A stretch of DNA of 64,000 bases from Bacteroidetes bacterium OLB12 (GTDB lineage Bacteria > Bacteroidota > Bacteroidia > Cytophagales > Cyclobacteriaceae), in NCBI GenBank assembly GCA_001567185.1, contig LNFR01000081.1:1-64000 (forward strand), written 5' to 3'. Below are positions 18,941-27,494 of this stretch, piece after piece. Position 1 is the stretch's first letter. The number at the start of each line of letters is the position of its first letter. A program made the position numbers and the translations under genes. The notes under the pieces are model-generated. The model worked only from the letters and a program-made list of their open reading frames with translations. It had not been told where the DNA came from and ran no database searches.

Positions 18941-20071
18941 TTACAAGCGCTGTGAAACGATTTTTACCATGTGATTTTTCCAGGTGCTAAACGTGCCATT
19001 CATAATTTGTTGCCGGGCTTGTTTTACCAACCAAAGATAAAACGCAAGGTTGTGGATAGAAGCAATTTGTGCGCCTAAAATTTCCTTGGCAATAATGAGG
19101 TGGCGCAGGTAGGCTTTGGAGTAAAACGAGCTCACATAATCGCCCAGTTCCGCATCGATGGGAGATAGATCATCTTTCCATTTCTCATTGCGGATGTTGA
19201 TGATGCCTTGCGTAGTAAATAGCATGCCGTTGCGTGCGTTGCGGGTGGGCATCACACAATCAAACATATCAACGCCCAGGGCAATACACTCTAAAATGTT
19301 TTCGGGAGTGCCCACGCCCATCAGGTAGCGCGGTTTATTGGCAGGCAGAAGGTGGCACACCAGGTCTGTCATTTCATACATCTTTTCGTGTGGCTCGCCC
19401 ACCGATAACCCGCCAATGGCATTGCCGGGCTGATCCTGCGCAGCAATAAATTCAGCCGACTGCATGCGTAAATCTTTGTACACACTGCCTTGCACAATCG
19501 GGAACAGTGCCTGCGTATAACCATACTTACCAACGGTTTCATTTACTCTTTTTACGCACCGTTGTAACCAGCGGTGGGTAAGCCCCATCGATTTTTTGGC
19601 ATAGTCATATTCGCACGGGTAGGGAGTACACTCATCAAACGCCATTATTATATCGGCCCCGATGGTGCGTTCAATATCCATTACCCCTTCGGGTGTAAAC
19701 ACATGTTTGGATCCATCAATATGCGATTTAAAAATCACACCTTCTTCGGTAATCTTCCGGTTAGCGCCAAGCGAATAAACCTGATAACCTCCGCTGTCGG
19801 TAAGGATGGGGCGATGCCATCCAATAAAGTGGTGTAATCCGCCAGCCTGCTCCAGCAACGCAAGGCCTGGCCTCAGGTACAAATGGTACGTGTTGCCCAA
19901 AATAATCTTTGCATCAATATCTGTTTCCAGTTCGCGCTGATGTACTGCCTTTACAGAGCCCGCTGTGCCCACCGGCATAAAAATAGGGGTGGGTATTTCG
20001 CCATGATCAGTAACAATTGTACCGGCACGTGCCTTGGAAGCGGGGTCGGTAGCTGAAAGTGTAAATTTCAT
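18941..20071 (-). CDS. tgt: tRNA-guanine transglycosylase
   Basis: 376 residues from ATG 20071 (MKFTLSATD), the usual length. Exchanges guanine-34 for preQ1 in tRNAs with GUN anticodons. Seen: TDSGGYQVYSL with the catalytic Asp, the GGLSVGEPHEKMYEM loop, and the nucleophile region GVDMFDCVMPTRNARNG. The usual zinc site (CxCx2C before YSRAYLRHL) is missing: the equivalent stretch is PIDAELGDYVSSFYSKAYLRHL. An in-frame extension reaches ATG 20146, which has AGGAGG eight bases upstream, an unusual strong Shine-Dalgarno, so a 401-residue form is possible. Confidence 0.92.
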   Translation of the reverse strand: MKFTLSATDPASKARAGTIVTDHGEIPTPIFMPVGTAGSVKAVHQRELETDIDAKIILGNTYHLYLRPGLALLEQAGGLHHFIGWHRPILTDSGGYQVYSLGANRKITEEGVIFKSHIDGSKHVFTPEGVMDIERTIGADIIMAFDECTPYPCEYDYAKKSMGLTHRWLQRCVKRVNETVGKYGYTQALFPIVQGSVYKDLRMQSAEFIAAQDQPGNAIGGLSVGEPHEKMYEMTDLVCHLLPANKPRYLMGVGTPENILECIALGVDMFDCVMPTRNARNGMLFTTQGIINIRNEKWKDDLSPIDAELGDYVSSFYSKAYLRHLIIAKEILGAQIASIHNLAFYLWLVKQARQQIMNGTFSTWKNHMVKIVSQRL

Positions 20072-20176
20072 TTCGGGCTGCAAGTTAGGCGTAGGCATTT
20101 GGGCGTGCAAATACGGGGTACGATCGCTTTTTTCCATGTATAGCATAAGACATGCCTCCTATTTCAGTGAAGCCTC

Positions 20177-20184
20177 TATCTTTG
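20177..20184 (+). promoter_or_regulatory. -7 box TATCTTTG for the glycosyltransferase
   Basis: TATCTTTG matches the Bacteroidota -7 consensus TAnnTTTG exactly and lies 19 bases before the TTG start at 20204. That implies a very short leader. Confidence 0.5.
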
Positions 20185-20203
20185 TCGGTTTAAAAATTTT
20201 CCA

Positions 20204-21301
20204 TTGACGGAAGTAGCCATTGTATTTCTTGCAGCGGTTTGCATACAGGTTGTTTACCTGGGTGTGTTTCTGTTTGCCTTTCTTAAATCAAGGAATTTGC
20301 CAGGAAGTGCACCCCAGCCGGTTTCAATAATTATTTGTGCGCATGATGAAGAGGAAAACCTGCGTGAGTTGCTTCCACTGCTGCTCCGGCAGGATCATCC
20401 TGAGTTTGAGGTGATTGTTGTGGAAGATCGGTGTAACGATGGTACGTATGATTACCTGCGCGAAGCCACAAACAAACATCCCAACCTGCGTATGGTTCGG
20501 GTACAACATAAACCAGATCACATAAGTGGAAAAAAATATGCGCTAACGCTGGGTATCAAGGCGGCAAAGTACGAACACCTGCTTTTTACCGATGCGGATT
20601 GCCGGCCAGCCGGTAATCAGTGGGCCAGGGTTATCACTTCGGCATACCAACCGGCCACCGAAATTGTATTAGGCTTTTCACCTTACCAGAAAACAACGGG
20701 TTGGTTAAACGCATTTATCCGGTTCGAGTCGTTACTTACGGCTATTCAATACCTGGGGTTTGCCTGGCTGGGTAATCCCTACATGGGTGTGGGGCGAAAT
20801 CTTTCATATAAAAAGTCGAAGTTCTTATCGGGCAAGGGATTCATCACACATCAGCACGTTACCGGTGGCGATGACGATTTGTTTGTAAATCAATATGCCA
20901 AACGCAGCAACACCCTTGCAGTGGCAACTCCCGAAAGTATTGTTTACTCCAAACCTGCCTCAGGATGGAAACAGTTTCTGCATCAAAAGCGCAGGCATCT
21001 GGCTGCAGGAAAGTACTATCGCTTTGGCGATAAGTTTATACTGGGCTTGTTCATGCTTACCTGGCTGGCAAGCTGGTTTCTGTTGGTGCCGGCATGGCTG
21101 CGCGGACTACCTTATTTTATAGCCGGTGTAATTTTACTCAGGGAATTGGTACTCATGCTCTTGTTCGCAGCACTTACACGCAAAACAGGTGTGCAATTCG
21201 AACTGTGGAAAATTCCGGTTTTAGATTTTATTTTTACCTTTTACTATCTTGTAACCGGCCTGCGGGCGTTAGTTGCGAAACGATTACGATGGAAGAATTA
21301 G
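20204..21301 (+). CDS. Glycosyltransferase family 2, membrane-bound
   Basis: 365 residues. An N-terminal transmembrane helix is followed by a GT-A domain: SIIICAHDEEENLRELLP, the EDRCNDGT segment, and the DxD motif in LLFTDADCRPAG. A QxxRW-like QKRRHLAAG comes later, then two or three C-terminal membrane helices. The layout resembles processive or polyprenol-linked cell-surface glycosyltransferases. Start is TTG 20204; no ATG upstream fits. Its 3' end overlaps the sigma factor gene by 13 bases, so the two are probably transcribed together. Confidence 0.85.
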   Translation: MTEVAIVFLAAVCIQVVYLGVFLFAFLKSRNLPGSAPQPVSIIICAHDEEENLRELLPLLLRQDHPEFEVIVVEDRCNDGTYDYLREATNKHPNLRMVRVQHKPDHISGKKYALTLGIKAAKYEHLLFTDADCRPAGNQWARVITSAYQPATEIVLGFSPYQKTTGWLNAFIRFESLLTAIQYLGFAWLGNPYMGVGRNLSYKKSKFLSGKGFITHQHVTGGDDDLFVNQYAKRSNTLAVATPESIVYSKPASGWKQFLHQKRRHLAAGKYYRFGDKFILGLFMLTWLASWFLLVPAWLRGLPYFIAGVILLRELVLMLLFAALTRKTGVQFELWKIPVLDFIFTFYYLVTGLRALVAKRLRWKN

Positions 21302-21903
21302 AAGAAAACCGGTTTTCATCCAAGGCGTTGGAAGATTTTAAGCTGATTGACATGGCCGTAGCCGGTGATGACAAGGCTTATGCCAAGCTTTTGCAACGCT
21401 ACAAGCGGCCGGTTTATCATATGATCCTGAAGATGGTGCGCAACATAGACGATGCCGAAGACCTTACGATGGAATCTTTTTCAAAAGCATTCAGAAGCCT
21501 GGCCCGGTTTAAAAAAGATTTTACATTCAGCACCTGGTTGTTTCGCATCGCTACTAATAACACGATTGATTTTATCCGCAAAAAGAAGCTGAGCACCCTC
21601 AGTATTCAAAATTCGTTTACCGATGATGACGGCCAATCGGTAAGCATTGATGTAGAAGATGATGGAACCCTCAATCCGCAAGACGAAGCCATTAAAGCGC
21701 AGAAAGAAGAGTTGATTCAGGTGTTTGTGAATATGCTGCCCGGTAAATACCAGAAACTGGTGCGCTTGCGCTATTTTAATGAATTGAGTTACGAAGAAAT
21801 AGCCGTTGAATTAGACGCCCCCCTGGGTACAGTTAAGGCCCAACTGCACCGCGCCCGCGAGTTGATGTACGACCTGGTAAAGAACAAAAAAGAGCATATC
21901 TGA
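21289..21903 (+). CDS. RNA polymerase sigma factor, ECF (sigma-70 family)
   Basis: 204 residues from ATG 21289. Region 2 shows DDAEDLTMESFSKAFRSLARF and the FSTWLFRIATNNTIDFIRKKK promoter-melting helix. An acidic linker follows, then region 4 with LSYEEIAVELDAPLGTVKAQLHRARELM, a helix-turn-helix. The open frame extends upstream to 21094, but that part is out-of-frame glycosyltransferase sequence, so it is rejected. No anti-sigma factor is recognisable next to it; the following gene has one N-terminal membrane helix but no zinc-binding anti-sigma motif. Confidence 0.92.
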   Translation: MEELEENRFSSKALEDFKLIDMAVAGDDKAYAKLLQRYKRPVYHMILKMVRNIDDAEDLTMESFSKAFRSLARFKKDFTFSTWLFRIATNNTIDFIRKKKLSTLSIQNSFTDDDGQSVSIDVEDDGTLNPQDEAIKAQKEELIQVFVNMLPGKYQKLVRLRYFNELSYEEIAVELDAPLGTVKAQLHRARELMYDLVKNKKEHI

Positions 21904-21971
21904 GTAAAAAAATGGCGGGGCAACCCAAAGCCGGATTTTTATATTTCAAACATTTCGTTACCTTTAACCTT

Positions 21972-22508
21972 GTGAAAAGATTTTGCGCCCTTTTAATGAT
22001 GCTGTTATTCCTCCTGAATGTGGTGGGATATTATGGCCTTTTGGTGGGCTTGCAAATCAAAAATAGCCAACAGTTGCAGTCTCAATTCGATTCAGATGAA
22101 TATGAGCGTCAGCACGAAGTAACAATCAAAGTACCGATCACAATCCCCTATGGAACGGATAAGGAATATTCGCGGGTGGATGGTGAATTTGAATACCAGG
22201 GCGAAGTTTACAGAATGGTTAAGCAAAAATTCCAGAGCGACACCTTATATATTGTCTGTATAAAAGATGCCGCTTCTAAAGACATTAAACAGGCTTTAGC
22301 TGAATACGTAAAATCGTTTACCGATAAGCCGGCTTCTGAAAAAAGCCAATCCAAAACCTTGCAAAATCTGATCAAAGATTACCTGGCAACTTCCACCCTG
22401 CTGCAAAACGGTACTATGGGTTGGAGCAACGTAGTTTCGCATGGCGAAAAAATAATCGCCTATCCTTCGTGGACCACTTACGCAACCAGTCCACCTCCCA
22501 AAGCTTAA
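21972..22508 (+). CDS. Membrane-anchored hypothetical protein
   Basis: 178 residues from GTG 21972; the open frame reaches ATG 21912 but the first 20 residues there are not signal-like. One N-terminal hydrophobic segment (FCALLMMLLFLLNVVGYYGLLVGL) suggests a signal anchor, followed by a periplasmic domain with beta strands and then a helical part. No family recognised. It lies between the sigma factor (68 bp upstream) and the outer membrane operon (144 bp downstream), so it could belong with either. Confidence 0.6.
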   Translation: MKRFCALLMMLLFLLNVVGYYGLLVGLQIKNSQQLQSQFDSDEYERQHEVTIKVPITIPYGTDKEYSRVDGEFEYQGEVYRMVKQKFQSDTLYIVCIKDAASKDIKQALAEYVKSFTDKPASEKSQSKTLQNLIKDYLATSTLLQNGTMGWSNVVSHGEKIIAYPSWTTYATSPPPKA

Positions 22509-22652
22509 TCTTATAAAATCCATTTCCCGGATTTTAATACATGCTGTGTTAGTCTGCATGTAGTTGGATTACACCAGATCGTGTTTTATCACGCATCGTG
22601 TTGTATTCCGATACGTTAACTAATCCTTAAAACCAAAAACAATTATTTCTGC

Positions 22653-23570
22653 ATGAAAAAAGCGCTACTGTTACAGGTATTCTGTATCGGCATGGTTACA
22701 ACCGTAGTTGGCCAAACGTACACTGATGCCACGATGATGAAGAAAAACGAGATATGCATTGCTATGATGTATGAGCAAGGCACTTGGGACCAATACTGGG
22801 AAGGTACCAACCTGATCACGAACGAAAACATTGGCACTTTCACCCGGTCCACGTATATGCCCATGATAGCCTACGGCATTACAGACAAATTAAACGTGTT
22901 GTTATCAACACCCTATGTAAGCACCAAGTCAGACGGAGGCCAGTTGGCTGGTGTAAAAGGTTTTCAGGATGTGAATGTGGCTTTGAAGTATGAAGCAATT
23001 AAAAAAGATTTTGGGAAACATCGTGTTTCTGCATTGGCGGCTGTCCAGTTCGGAACACCCATGACTAATTATTTATCGGACTACATGCCTTACAGCTTAG
23101 GGCTGGGCACACAAGAACTAACGGGCCGCGTAGTTGGCCAATATGAATTTAACAAAATGATTTTTGTGCGGGCAACTGCAGCATACGTATGGCGCGGGCA
23201 AACGGAAGTTGAGCGTCCCTTCTACTACAACAATGGAAGCTACTACACCACCTATATGGATGTTCCCTCAGCAATAAACTACCAGGCTGTTGTGGGTGGT
23301 TGGGCTCTGAAACATAATCTTCGCCTGGAAGCCTCCTATACCACACTTAATTGTTTGGATGGTGATGATATTAGAAGATGGAACATGCCACAACCCACCA
23401 ATAAAATGGAAGTTACCCAGGCAGGGTTCTCTGCTCAATATTTTTTCAAATCTATTGAGCCCCTTAAAGGGCTTAGCCTGATGGCATCCTTTAATCAGGT
23501 ACTGGACGGACGTAACATGGGGAAAGCAACCGCCATTGGCGGAGGTATTGCCTATCAATTTACTTTTTAA
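22653..23570 (+). CDS. Outer membrane beta-barrel protein
   Basis: 305 residues with a signal peptide (cleavage after VVGQ). The rest shows alternating amphipathic strands and ends in the outer membrane signature AYQFTF with terminal Phe. Phrases such as YGITDKLNVLLSTPYVSTKS and FQDVNVALKYE resemble 'MetA-pathway of phenol degradation'-type transporter barrels, a loose family. Ligand unknown. First gene of a tight operon with the haloperoxidase-like lipoprotein (12 bp gap) and the TonB receptor. Confidence 0.75.
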   Translation: MKKALLLQVFCIGMVTTVVGQTYTDATMMKKNEICIAMMYEQGTWDQYWEGTNLITNENIGTFTRSTYMPMIAYGITDKLNVLLSTPYVSTKSDGGQLAGVKGFQDVNVALKYEAIKKDFGKHRVSALAAVQFGTPMTNYLSDYMPYSLGLGTQELTGRVVGQYEFNKMIFVRATAAYVWRGQTEVERPFYYNNGSYYTTYMDVPSAINYQAVVGGWALKHNLRLEASYTTLNCLDGDDIRRWNMPQPTNKMEVTQAGFSAQYFFKSIEPLKGLSLMASFNQVLDGRNMGKATAIGGGIAYQFTF

Positions 23571-23582
23571 AATTAACTACTT

Positions 23583-25127
23583 ATGAAAAAAATAATTTCG
23601 ATTAGTTTAAGCCTGGCGTTGATAGTTGTATCTGTGTCCAGTTGCGAAAATGAACTTCCAACTCATTTCGATTTTAACTCTTACAATTTTTCTGATTTGG
23701 ATGTGGACGGTGGAAGCTGGCAACCCATCTTGTTATCAAGTGCAACGGATATTGAACTGGCGGCTCCTGCTGAGGTAAACTCTGCCGAATACCAGGCTGA
23801 GTTAAGTGCGCTGAAATCAGCCACACAGAATTTAACCGGAAACCAGGCTGAAGCCGTTCAATATTGGACTAACAATCCAATTATTCGGTGGAATGAAATT
23901 GCACTGGAACTTGCTACCAAATATAATCTTATCCCGCCACCCAATCCGGATGGCAGCTATACACTCCCTACCGCTGCAAATCCAGAAGGGCCTCCGCCTT
24001 TCCCATTTGCACATCCTCCCTATACCAGCCGGATGCTTGCCTACCTGAGCGTAGCACAGTTTGACGGATTGATAACAGCCTGGCATTATAAATATGAATA
24101 CAACCGCCCGGCACCGTATGTAACAGATACCGATATTCAATATGCTTATAAAAAGAATACCCTGCCCTCATATCCAAGCGATGGTGCTGTTATTGCAATT
24201 GTTTCGCGCGACATTCTGAAAGCCATGTTCCCGTTAGAGCATGCATACCTGGATGCACGCGCGGAAGAGCATTTGAATAGCTTGATATGGTCTGGCTCCA
24301 ATACGGCCAGCGATATAGAAGCCGGAACAACCATTGGTACAGCAGTTAAGACAGTAGCATTGGCACGCGCATCAACGGATAAGATGAGTGCAGCGCAAAC
24401 ACCAAGAGCGTTGTCGGATCAAATTAAACAAGAAGCATTTGATCGTTTTGGTTGGGCCTGGGATAATATGGAAGTACCTGTACGTCCGGTAGGGTTAACA
24501 CCAAGATTTGGAGAAGTAACAATGTGGAGTGTACCAAATGTGGAAGATGTTCGGGTTCCTGTACCACCCGCTCCTGGTAGCCCTGCATTTGAAACTGATG
24601 CTAAAGAACTGAATAGCTATGCCAAAAACATTTCGGAAGGTCAGCGTAAGATTGCAAACTGGTGGTCGGATGGTTTAGGAACCTACACACCGCCTGGCCA
24701 CTGGAACAGGCGCACTAAAGAATACATTGTAAAATATGAAATGAATCCTTTGCGTGCAGCCCGTACGTTTGCCTACCTCAATATGGCTATTATGGATGCA
24801 GGTGTTGCCTGTTGGGATTCGAAATACTACTACCACTATCCTCGCCCTATTCAAACGATAAAAGGATTTAAAACTATTCTGGGTACTCCCAACTTCCCAA
24901 GTTATCCTTCCGGACACAGTACGTTTTCTGGAGCAGCCGCAGAAGTGTTATCCTACATATTTCCAGCCGAAGCCAATGGGGTGCGCTCATGGGCACGGGA
25001 AGCTGCAGAATCAAGAATATACGGAGGTATCCACTACCGGTTTGATTCTGATAATGGATTAGAACAAGGAAAGCAAGTGGCTGCTTATACTATCACCAGG
25101 GCACAAAATGATGGTGCAGATGATTAA
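23583..25127 (+). CDS. Vanadium haloperoxidase / PAP2-family lipoprotein
   Basis: 514 residues. Lipobox VSSC puts the lipid-modified Cys at 21, so a periplasmic lipoprotein. The C-terminal half is a PAP2-fold domain with all catalytic motifs: K414-x6-R421-P (KYYYHYPRP), PSGH with His445, and S477-R478-x5-H484-x3-D (SRIYGGIHYRFD). The fold serves both acid phosphatases and vanadate-dependent haloperoxidases, which use the same residues to hold phosphate or vanadate. Length and the long N-terminal helical half favour the haloperoxidase branch; the real reaction is unknown. Overlaps the TonB receptor start by 8 bases. Confidence 0.88.
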   Translation: MKKIISISLSLALIVVSVSSCENELPTHFDFNSYNFSDLDVDGGSWQPILLSSATDIELAAPAEVNSAEYQAELSALKSATQNLTGNQAEAVQYWTNNPIIRWNEIALELATKYNLIPPPNPDGSYTLPTAANPEGPPPFPFAHPPYTSRMLAYLSVAQFDGLITAWHYKYEYNRPAPYVTDTDIQYAYKKNTLPSYPSDGAVIAIVSRDILKAMFPLEHAYLDARAEEHLNSLIWSGSNTASDIEAGTTIGTAVKTVALARASTDKMSAAQTPRALSDQIKQEAFDRFGWAWDNMEVPVRPVGLTPRFGEVTMWSVPNVEDVRVPVPPAPGSPAFETDAKELNSYAKNISEGQRKIANWWSDGLGTYTPPGHWNRRTKEYIVKYEMNPLRAARTFAYLNMAIMDAGVACWDSKYYYHYPRPIQTIKGFKTILGTPNFPSYPSGHSTFSGAAAEVLSYIFPAEANGVRSWAREAAESRIYGGIHYRFDSDNGLEQGKQVAAYTITRAQNDGADD

Positions 25128-27294
25128 GCGGGTCTCTATTCTTTTTGTTCTTTTTTTAAGTGTGTCAATTTCCATGCTGGCGCAAGAAGACTCCTTGCGT
25201 ACGCATAAACTCAACGAAGTAGAGGTGAAAGACAAAAGACTTCTGGATGTAAACAGGTTGTCTGAAACTTCAGGTACCAATTTATGGTCGGGTAAAAAAA
25301 ATGAAGTGATCAATTTAGGAGGTACCAATGCCAACATCGCAGAAAAAACCGGGCGCCAGATATTTGCCAAAGTACCTGGAGTATTTGTGTATGATATGGA
25401 TGGAAGTGGTAACCAAATGAATATTTCTACACGCGGGCTCGATCCGCACCGCGGGTGGGAATTTAACATTCGTAGAAATGGATCCATGACCAACTCCGAT
25501 ATCTATGGCTACCCGGCCAGTCATTACAGTATTCCGATGGAAGCGGTTGACAGGATTGAGTTGGTACGAGGTACGGGTTCACTTCAATACGGGGCCCAGT
25601 TTGGTGGTATGCTTAACTACGTAACCAAAGCACCGGATAGTACCCGGGCGTTTGGACTGGAAAGCATAACATCGGTAGGATCCTATGGACTGGTTACTTC
25701 CTACCTCGCGGCAAGCGGTACAATTGGTAAATTTCAATATGCTACCTATTATGCAAAACGGGTTTCAAAAGGATATCGCAAAAACAGTGAAACAGAATAC
25801 GATGCGCAGTCGGTATTACTATCCTATGCACCGGTTCAAAATCTGAAATTTACTGCAGAGCTAAGCCGGTCAAATTACATTTATCATATTCCGGGAGCCT
25901 TAACGGATGCACAATTTGCACAGGATCCCCGGCAATCAACCCGCTCGCGTAATTATTTCAACCCGGAAATTTATGTGCCATCCTTCCGGGCCGACTGGGA
26001 TTTAGGTAAACGCACAAAAATAACATGGCTTACCTCTGCGGTGCTGGGCTATCGGAATAGCGTGATGTTCGACCGGCCGGCCGATGTACAGGATGTAATT
26101 GATCCGATAACAAATCAGTATGCTGCCCGCCAGGTTGATATTGATAATTTCAACAGCTATACATCAGAGCTGCGCATGTTGCATAGCTATACGTTGCGTG
26201 GTTTGGAAAGTAAACTGGTGGCGGGTGTTCAAGTTTTTGACAATGACTTACACCGCAGGCAGCAAGGTAAAGGAACAACGGGATCGGATTTCGATCTTAC
26301 CCTTACCGACCCGGTGTTTGGACGTGACATGCACCTGAAGTCGAATAACGTTGCCTTGTTTATTGAAAATAAATTTTCAATAACAAAAGCATTGTCGGTT
26401 ACACCAGGGCTTCGCTATGAATCTGGTCAATCGCGTATGACGGGTGTTATTTCTTACTACAACGATGAAGATGTACCCAATACGATTTTACACGAGTTCC
26501 CATTGCTGGGTTTAAATGCACAGTATGTTTTGAAAAACGGATCGCTTTATGCAGGTTGGTCGCAAGCGTACAGGCCGGTTATTTTTAAAGACATTGTGCC
26601 GGCATCGGTTTATGACCGTGCCGACAAGAATCTGAAAGATGCGTATGGCTACAACCTGGAAGCGGGCTATCGTGGAAATTACAAAGGCCTGCATTGGGAT
26701 ATTGGGATGTTCCATTTGCAATACAATAACCGGTTAGGTACACAGGCCATGCGCGATGAGTTGGATCAGTTTTACCTGTATCGCACCAACATCGGTAATT
26801 CGGCCACCACAGGAGCGGAAATATTTACAGAGTATGTGGCTCCGTTGCAAAGACGGGTAGCATTTTCTGCATTCACCTCTACTGCGTTTTTCAATGGCCG
26901 TTATACCGATGCGCAAATCCGCTCGGGTGAAAACAATGTGGATGTATCTGGCAATAAACTGGAAAGTGTTCCGGGTGTAATAACCCGAAACGGAGTAACG
27001 CTTCGTTCTGCATTGGGCAGCATGTCGCTATTGTATAGCTATGTGGGCGAAACGTATGCCGATGCTCTTAATACAGTTATTCCAACAGCCAACGGGGCCG
27101 TAGGCAAGGTGCCGGGCTATGGATTATTGGATTTTAACTCTACCATCTACATTAAGCAGGTAACGGTACGGGTAAACGTAAATAATATTACCAACAAGTC
27201 TTACTTCACCAAGCGTCCTTCTTTCTATCCGGGTCCGGGTATCTGGTCGTCAGACGGGCGGTCGCTGGTGGTATCGGTTGGTTTTAAGATATGA
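25120..27294 (+). CDS. TonB-dependent receptor, FecA-like
   Basis: About 724 residues from ATG 25120, which overlaps the upstream stop as ATGATTAA; ATG 25108 is also possible. Signal peptide ends SMLAQ. The plug domain (about residues 60-170) carries VPGVFVYDMDGSGNQMNISTRGLDPHRGWEFNIR and the IELVRGTGSLQYGAQFGG segment. It is followed by a 22-strand barrel ending in VSVGFKI. It most resembles ferric-citrate/siderophore receptors rather than SusC, as the N-terminal carboxypeptidase-like domain is missing. No FecR/FecI regulator fused or adjacent. Ligand unknown. Confidence 0.92.
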   Translation: MIKRVSILFVLFLSVSISMLAQEDSLRTHKLNEVEVKDKRLLDVNRLSETSGTNLWSGKKNEVINLGGTNANIAEKTGRQIFAKVPGVFVYDMDGSGNQMNISTRGLDPHRGWEFNIRRNGSMTNSDIYGYPASHYSIPMEAVDRIELVRGTGSLQYGAQFGGMLNYVTKAPDSTRAFGLESITSVGSYGLVTSYLAASGTIGKFQYATYYAKRVSKGYRKNSETEYDAQSVLLSYAPVQNLKFTAELSRSNYIYHIPGALTDAQFAQDPRQSTRSRNYFNPEIYVPSFRADWDLGKRTKITWLTSAVLGYRNSVMFDRPADVQDVIDPITNQYAARQVDIDNFNSYTSELRMLHSYTLRGLESKLVAGVQVFDNDLHRRQQGKGTTGSDFDLTLTDPVFGRDMHLKSNNVALFIENKFSITKALSVTPGLRYESGQSRMTGVISYYNDEDVPNTILHEFPLLGLNAQYVLKNGSLYAGWSQAYRPVIFKDIVPASVYDRADKNLKDAYGYNLEAGYRGNYKGLHWDIGMFHLQYNNRLGTQAMRDELDQFYLYRTNIGNSATTGAEIFTEYVAPLQRRVAFSAFTSTAFFNGRYTDAQIRSGENNVDVSGNKLESVPGVITRNGVTLRSALGSMSLLYSYVGETYADALNTVIPTANGAVGKVPGYGLLDFNSTIYIKQVTVRVNVNNITNKSYFTKRPSFYPGPGIWSSDGRSLVVSVGFKI

Positions 27295-27332
27295 TAATGA
27301 TTGTTGTTTAGTTTTTTTGTTTGTTTTAGGGT

Positions 27333-27368
27333 GAATGCCAGGTAGGGGTACCTGGCATTCTTTTTTTT
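27333..27368 (+). terminator. Rho-independent terminator after the TonB receptor
   Basis: A perfect 12-bp stem, GAATGCCAGGTA and TACCTGGCATTC, with a GGGG loop and eight T immediately after. It lies 38 bp past the receptor stop codon and closes the 22653-27294 operon. Confidence 0.92.
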
Positions 27369-27494
27369 GCCTAACCATGTTCTCAAAATTGTAACGCATG
27401 GTAAATGAATGGAATGCTGAGGCGTAGCAGGCTGTTAATAAAGCCTTTGGAACAGATGCATAGCCACCCAGACCTGGATAGGTTTAAAAATCAA

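Noticed and set aside
21094-21288. Longer N-terminus for the ECF sigma factor
   Set aside because: It overlaps the glycosyltransferase in another frame and has no similarity to sigma factors.
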